NCBI GenBank assembly: GCA_003118195.1 | Contig: BEXV01000816.1 | Span: 50,251-89,403 of the forward strand | DNA: 39,153 bases | From: Hemicentrotus pulcherrimus | Lineage: Eukaryota; Echinodermata; Echinoidea; Camarodonta; Strongylocentrotidae | Direction: 5' to 3' | Shown here: positions 35,167-39,153 of the stretch, piece after piece | Position numbering within the stretch: the first letter of the stretch is position 1 | Layout of the letters: every line of letters begins with the position of its first letter | The notes under the pieces: generated by a model | Seen by the model: only the letters and a program-made list of their open reading frames with translations | Told to the model about the DNA's origin: nothing | The model's database searches: none | Position numbers and translations under genes: made by a program

Positions 35167-35558
35167 GTTAAAGATGAAGTTGAGTTCTGGTCATGTGATT
35201 GCATTGTGAAAGAAAAGGTGTGGAAGCAACCAGAAAAGGTTGATAATCTAGCATATAAGAATTTGTGTGTATTGCAAGGTTCTGGAATCATCAAATGAAA
35301 TTTGGCCTAGTCTTGGTAAAGTTACAAACACTGTACACAGAAAGATGTATATGGGACTACACAAACATGTGGCGTAAAAATCCTACCCCTGAGTTTTACG
35401 ATATTACATGACATATTTAGAATTTGAAGGCATTTGAAGAGCCATACTTTTCAGGGAACATGTCTTATCTGATGTTCTTCCACACTTGCATAATAAGAAT
35501 GATAACGCTCACAAATTTTTTTTTTCACCTCTTCCCAGAACTCAACCTTCTCTTTAAC
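35167..35558 (+). mobile_element. MITE family 'A', copy 3
   Basis: The ends are gttaaagatgaagttgagt and the inverse actcaaccttctctttaac. The left half matches 16312-16679 (gtgaaagaaaaggtgtggaa, agtcttggtaaagtta, cactgtacacagaaag). The right half is replaced or diverged. The copy lies in the PRDM9-like intron. Confidence 0.75.
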
Positions 35559-36251
35559 TTTGTATTAACGAATAATGCCCTTCTTGCTCTTCACGGATGA
35601 AACCATCTGTTTAGAACCGGAAGAGCATTAACTATGCGTTACAACTGTATAAAGGAGTATCAAGTATATAATAAATGTGTTAACAGCCTTCTGGCTGTAA
35701 ACAGGCCACATCATCATTTTACCCCCAATTTCCGGTGACAAGTTCACAATTTAACCTACTTTTGCTTGAATGGTTTGAGCAGGGATTTGGCAACCCTGGA
35801 ACATTTTGTATTGATCACCCCATAAGTTATGTGTACCTGAAGGGGTATCGTCTATGTTTAAGGATTTACATTGAAATGCATTTGTTGATTGTGTGGTCAA
35901 TGCTGGCTTTCTCTATTTCTGTTCCTCTTGTTCTCTCCCTCTATTGTAGTCTCTTTTTATGTGCTTAGATGTTTTATGAATCCCTTATACTATGTACTTG
36001 CCCGAGTGATTAATGGTTCAATGAGCCTCTGTCTCCCCCTCTCCTTCTCTTTCTCTCTCCCTCTCTTTCCACAGATTTTTTTTTTCTCGCTTTGCTTATT
36101 ACGTTTATTCATCAGTGATGTACCTGTCTTTGTGCTCATATATATGTTTGTCTACAGGAATGCCTCTGTCTCGGTCTCTTCATCTTTCTTCCGTTTCTCC
36201 CCCTTTCATATCTGCCTTGCTCTCCCTCTCTCCCTCCCATTCCCTTCCTTA

Positions 36252-36275
36252 CCCCCCCCCCCCCCCCCCCCCCCC
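36252..36275 (+). repeat. 24-base poly-C run next to a splice donor
   Basis: The uninterrupted C run (G run on the transcribed PRDM strand) begins about 20 bases inside the intron after the exon at 36297. Its length is probably variable and hard to sequence accurately. Confidence 0.9.
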
Positions 36276-36296
36276 AAATCATACCCCTATACTTAC

Positions 36297-36377
36297 AGAT
36301 ATAGCGATCATCTGGCATGCTAGATTGCACATACATTCTCCGTCTTGCTGCTTGCCCATCAACAAATACTGCATTGT
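36297..36377 (-). CDS. PRDM9: PRDM9-like protein, exon just before the zinc knuckle
   Basis: This 81-base exon has a ctgtttttccag acceptor and a gtaagt donor. It reads NAVFVDGQAARRRMYVQSSM then PDDRYI, with a split T that completes Tyr with the next exon. The junction PDDRYI-YCEEC parallels human PRDM9 QDDDYL-YCEMC, and the basic RRRMY resembles the end of the SSXRD-linked segment (KRRIYSLRE in human). It was found by phase and splice sites plus this similarity. The preceding exon, ending with one base of a split codon, is not in the window. Confidence 0.75.
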
Positions 36378-36455
36378 CTGGAAAAACAGGATATAAACAG
36401 ACATAAATGAATATCACAAATATAGCATAGACTATTTGTTCAGGAAGAAAACAAT

Positions 36456-36460
<5 letters not shown>

Positions 36461-36487
<27 letters not shown>

Positions 36488-36497
36488 GAAGAGAGAC
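36461..36497 (+). repeat. GA microsatellite
   Basis: The sequence is a gagaga run of about 30 bases with minor interruptions, in the intron upstream of the 36297 exon. Confidence 0.9.
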
Positions 36498-37093
36498 AAC
36501 TTGGACATACTTTACAAATATTTACTTCTCCAGACAATTGTGAAACCCTGTGGTGTGGTTCACATTGTCATAATCAGTTGTTACATCAGATCATGTGTAT
36601 ATGCTGAATATAACTTAGGGGATCAGGGTAAAATTATAGTCTCCCCTACAATCATTTTTATTAGCTCCCAACATGACTTCATATTTGATTATTGTGATCA
36701 TTAATTCAGGTATGGACAGATAACTGTTGACAGCTGGTTAAACCAGCGGTTTCCTGCAAAGAAAACTAGTTTGTTGCTGCTCAGATGATGTTATGTATCA
36801 CTCATTATCATTTACTTTGAAAAAAAGAGAAGTAACTAGACAGTTCTAAACCCCTGGGTATCTGTTTTACTCCCAGCCCTACCTCTAATAATACTAATAA
36901 ACCATTCACATTTAGTGCCTATCACATAATGATATAACATCCTTTGGTGCTTCAATAGAATTTGCATGCTATAAACCTGACTTTAGGTCTGGCAGCTGCA
37001 ATCAGCGCACAGTGCATTTCAAGGATTAAATCTTGCCAGGTACTCATTTGACACCTTGAGGGAAAGAGGGGCAAATGTGGATTAATCCCTTGC

Positions 37094-37985
37094 CGAAGGC
37101 GTGAATGCAGAGTATTGAACCTAAACCCTTGGATGGAGAGTCTAGTGAATGCACCACCTCTCAATCTATTCACCCACAACTTTCCACCAATCAGAACAAG
37201 CCATCTACATGCACATGGTTTGTATCAGAAGATGTGAATGCCGAGCTGGGTTCAAACCTATACCCTGGAGGAGAATCAATTGAATGAACCACTATACCAT
37301 GACCCCCTCTACATCTATTCACCCACAACTTTCCACCAATCAGAACAAGCTACCTACATGTATATGGTTTATTTGTATCAAAACACGTGAATGTCGAGTT
37401 GGAGTTCGAACTGATACCCTTGAAGGTTAGTTAAGTGAATGAACCACTATACCATGACACCTCTAAATCTATTCACCAACAACTTTTGACCAATCAAAAC
37501 GAGCTATCTGCATGTACAAGGTTTGAATCATAAGATGTGAATGCCGAGCTGGGTTCAAACTTATACCCTGGAGGAGAATCAATTGAATGAACCACTATAC
37601 CATAACCCCTCTACATCTATTCACCCACAACTTTCGACCAATCACAACAAGCTATCTACATGTACATGGTTTGTATCAGAAGATGTGAATGAACCACTAA
37701 ACCATGACCCCTCTACATCTATTCACCCACAACTCTTGACCAATCAGAACAAGCTATCTACCTGTACATGGTTTGTATCATAAGAACCAGTGAATAAACC
37801 ACTATACCATTACACCTCTTCATCTATTCACCCACAACTTTTGACCAATCAGAACAAGCTATCGGCATGAACATGGTTTGTATCATAAGAACCAGTGAAT
37901 GAACCACTTTACCATGACACCTCTAAATCTATTCACCCACAACTTTGGACCAATCAGAACAAGCTATCTACATGGTTTGTATCAT
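37094..37985 (-). repeat. Tandem array of tRNA-like SINE units (seven copies)
   Basis: A conserved block (ctattcacccacaactttc, then accaatcagaacaagct) recurs at about 37164, 37314, 37468, 37617, 37718, 37823 and 37929, giving periods of 150, 154, 149, 101, 105 and 106. On the minus strand each long unit has an A-box-like tggtatagtggttca and a B-box-like ggtttgaaccc. The short units lack 46 bases that include the B box. The array resembles a satellite built from a SINE head. Short open frames across it are not coding. Confidence 0.85.
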
Positions 37986-38401
37986 CTCCAGGAAGCCAGA
38001 AGGGCATTAACCATAATCAGTTTTAACCCATTGCCCAATGGGATCGGTTGGGTCATGTATCAAAGCCTATAGGAATAAGAGAATTCAGTAGTTAAAGACT
38101 TAATGCTTGTATGGCTCTCATCAAAGAGGTAGTGTAAAAATGGCATGCAAGTCTTCTATATGGTGCATGAGTTGTGAATGTTAAAAGTCAGTCAGTAAAT
38201 GAAAATGATAAGAAAATGACAACAAATATCAAGAAAGATTGAAAGAAGAACATGAATTGCAGCTGGATGCAATACCAAGAAAATGAGTAGGGAAAAGACC
38301 AAGGGACATATACTGAGAAGGCAGACAGCGAAAGACAGAGAAACAGAAAGAAAAAACAAACAGTGAATGCCACTGAGAAATTGAGAGAGCCAACTGGAGT
38401 A

Positions 38402-38482
38402 AGAGAGAGGGGAGTGAGAAAGAGAGAGACAGAGAGAGAGAGAGAGACAGAGAGAGAGAGAGAGACAGAGAGACAGAGAGAA
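38402..38482 (+). repeat. GA-rich microsatellite
   Basis: GAGAGACA-type repeats sit within a longer purine-rich stretch (about 38320-38600). The opposite-strand Leu/Ser-rich open frames are low-complexity artefacts. Confidence 0.9.
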
Positions 38483-38993
38483 CAAAAGAGAAAACCAATA
38501 TCTGGCAAGACAGAGTACGATGCATAGAGAAAGAGAAAAGAATGGAAAGAGAGAGGGAAAAGGAAGGTTTTAAAAAGAGGGTTTTAAAAGCAGGTCAACG
38601 GATACAGACAGAATCAGACAGACAGTATTCAACTCCTGAATAATGCATTTTTCAAGGCCGCTATCTACACAATACAAACAATTGTCACAAAAATAGAAAT
38701 AATCTTAATTCTGTGATAGGTGCCTACCTATACACAATAAAGGCTGGTTAGTGGATAGACAGCATAAACAATGCCCCCAAAACACAAAACTATGTTCTAG
38801 TTCAAATAAAACTTTATTCTTGAAAAAAAAAGAGCTATCTACATTCAACAGCTCCACTTCAAATTTGTGTACCTTACAAATCATATTATTCATTAAGCAA
38901 GTAAACATAGGACCGTTACATTTACGTTTGTTATCCATTTAGTACACACAAGTGGTAAAACGCCACGGTTTAAATTACAAGAACAAGCCATAA

Positions 38994-39112
38994 CCAGGCA
39001 CGTAGCCATGGGGGGCACGGGGGCTGGAGGGGCTTTTTAAGACCCATCCCCAGGACGTCGATCGATTACGTGTATGTGCCCCCCAAACATCAAACTCTGG
39101 CTACATGCCTGG
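38994..39112. mobile_element. Foldback MITE with CCAGGCACGTAGCCA ends
   Basis: The left end ccaggcacgtagcca and the right end tggctacatgcctgg are inverted repeats 119 bases apart, with a G-rich left interior and C-rich right interior (ggggggcacgggg and gtgccccccaa). It is non-coding. The end motif is one I associate with abundant short repeats in marine invertebrates. Confidence 0.7.
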
Positions 39113-39153
39113 CCATAACAAAGGTCTGGTTAGTCCAGATTCTGTCAATTTAT

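Larger units (their letters stand above)
33208..36296 (-). other. Large repeat-rich intron of PRDM9-like gene
   Basis: This 3.1-kb intron (gtaagt to gctgtctag) has no extra exon with matching phase. It contains a tRNA-like SINE (34021-34095 plus body), a foldback with telomere-like repeats (34904-35087), MITE family copy 3 (35167-35558), two diverged repeat pieces (34790-34855 and 35779-35845), a CT-rich stretch (36030-36250) and a 24-C run (36252-36275) just 21 bases from the donor. The 152-codon open frame at 33543-34001 overlaps the SINE and is not a gene. Confidence 0.75.
36378..39153 (-). other. Upstream intron of PRDM9-like gene, no further exon recognised
   Basis: I searched the minus strand for KRAB- or SSXRD-like peptides and found none, so those exons would lie beyond 39153. 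The region holds a GA microsatellite (36461-36497), the tRNA-like tandem array (37094-37985), a second GA tract (38402-38482) and a foldback at the right edge. Confidence 0.6.

Noticed and set aside
37541..37783. 80-codon open frame with repeated NEPLYH and STCTWFVSEDV motifs
   Set aside because: The repeats follow the tandem SINE-like DNA units exactly. Period changes and stops in other units argue against coding.
36378..39153. KRAB or SSXRD exons of the PRDM9-like gene
   Set aside because: They are expected from the family, but no minus-strand frame here resembles them. Only the last piece before the zinc knuckle (36297-36377) is supported.

Overview
The window looks like nuclear DNA from a marine invertebrate animal, most likely a deuterostome such as an echinoderm. 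The evidence is AT-rich DNA, genes split by GT/AG introns, many short foldback transposons, tRNA-derived SINEs, long polypyrimidine tracts, and a PRDM9-type PR/SET gene of the kind reported from sea urchin. The species itself cannot be fixed from the sequence. There is no bacterial-style operon, rRNA or CRISPR.

Two large C2H2 zinc-finger genes face each other tail to tail. The plus-strand gene enters from the left. Exons 316-489 and 4865-4942 join in frame to a single 9.66-kb terminal exon, 6265-15926. The visible 3,303 residues carry about 57 C2H2/C2HC fingers, mostly in two-finger modules, with acidic or serine-rich linkers and six SUMO-type psi-K-x-E sites. The ATG at 6198 lies in the intron and is not the start.

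The minus-strand gene enters from the right. Exons 36377-36297, 33207-32942, 32448-32196 and 30957-28325 join in frame to 1,076 visible residues. They encode a PRDM9-type zinc knuckle, a PR/SET domain with all three tyrosines linked to methyltransferase activity, an isolated post-SET finger, and a C-terminal array organised as five A-B-C finger triads. Its N-terminal exons, where KRAB and most of SSXRD would be expected, lie beyond the right edge.

Regions: 1-6264 holds the 5' introns of the giant gene, with a decayed exon copy, foldback elements, and a probable haplotype-merge assembly artefact around the single N at 5474. 15927-20400 is the 3' flank or UTR with several miniature transposons. 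20430-21126 is a large polypyrimidine VNTR. 21139-28324 is AT-rich with no gene I can support and may include the long 3' UTR of the PRDM gene. 30958-39153 holds PRDM introns rich in repeats: a TTAA-flanked MITE, a tRNA-like SINE, a foldback element with telomere-like repeats, a third copy of a MITE family, and a tandem array of tRNA-like units.

Both proteins are predicted nuclear DNA-binding factors. The PRDM protein should also be a histone H3 methyltransferase. Nothing in the window shows that the two genes act together. Their shared finger chemistry and convergent position are the only link.
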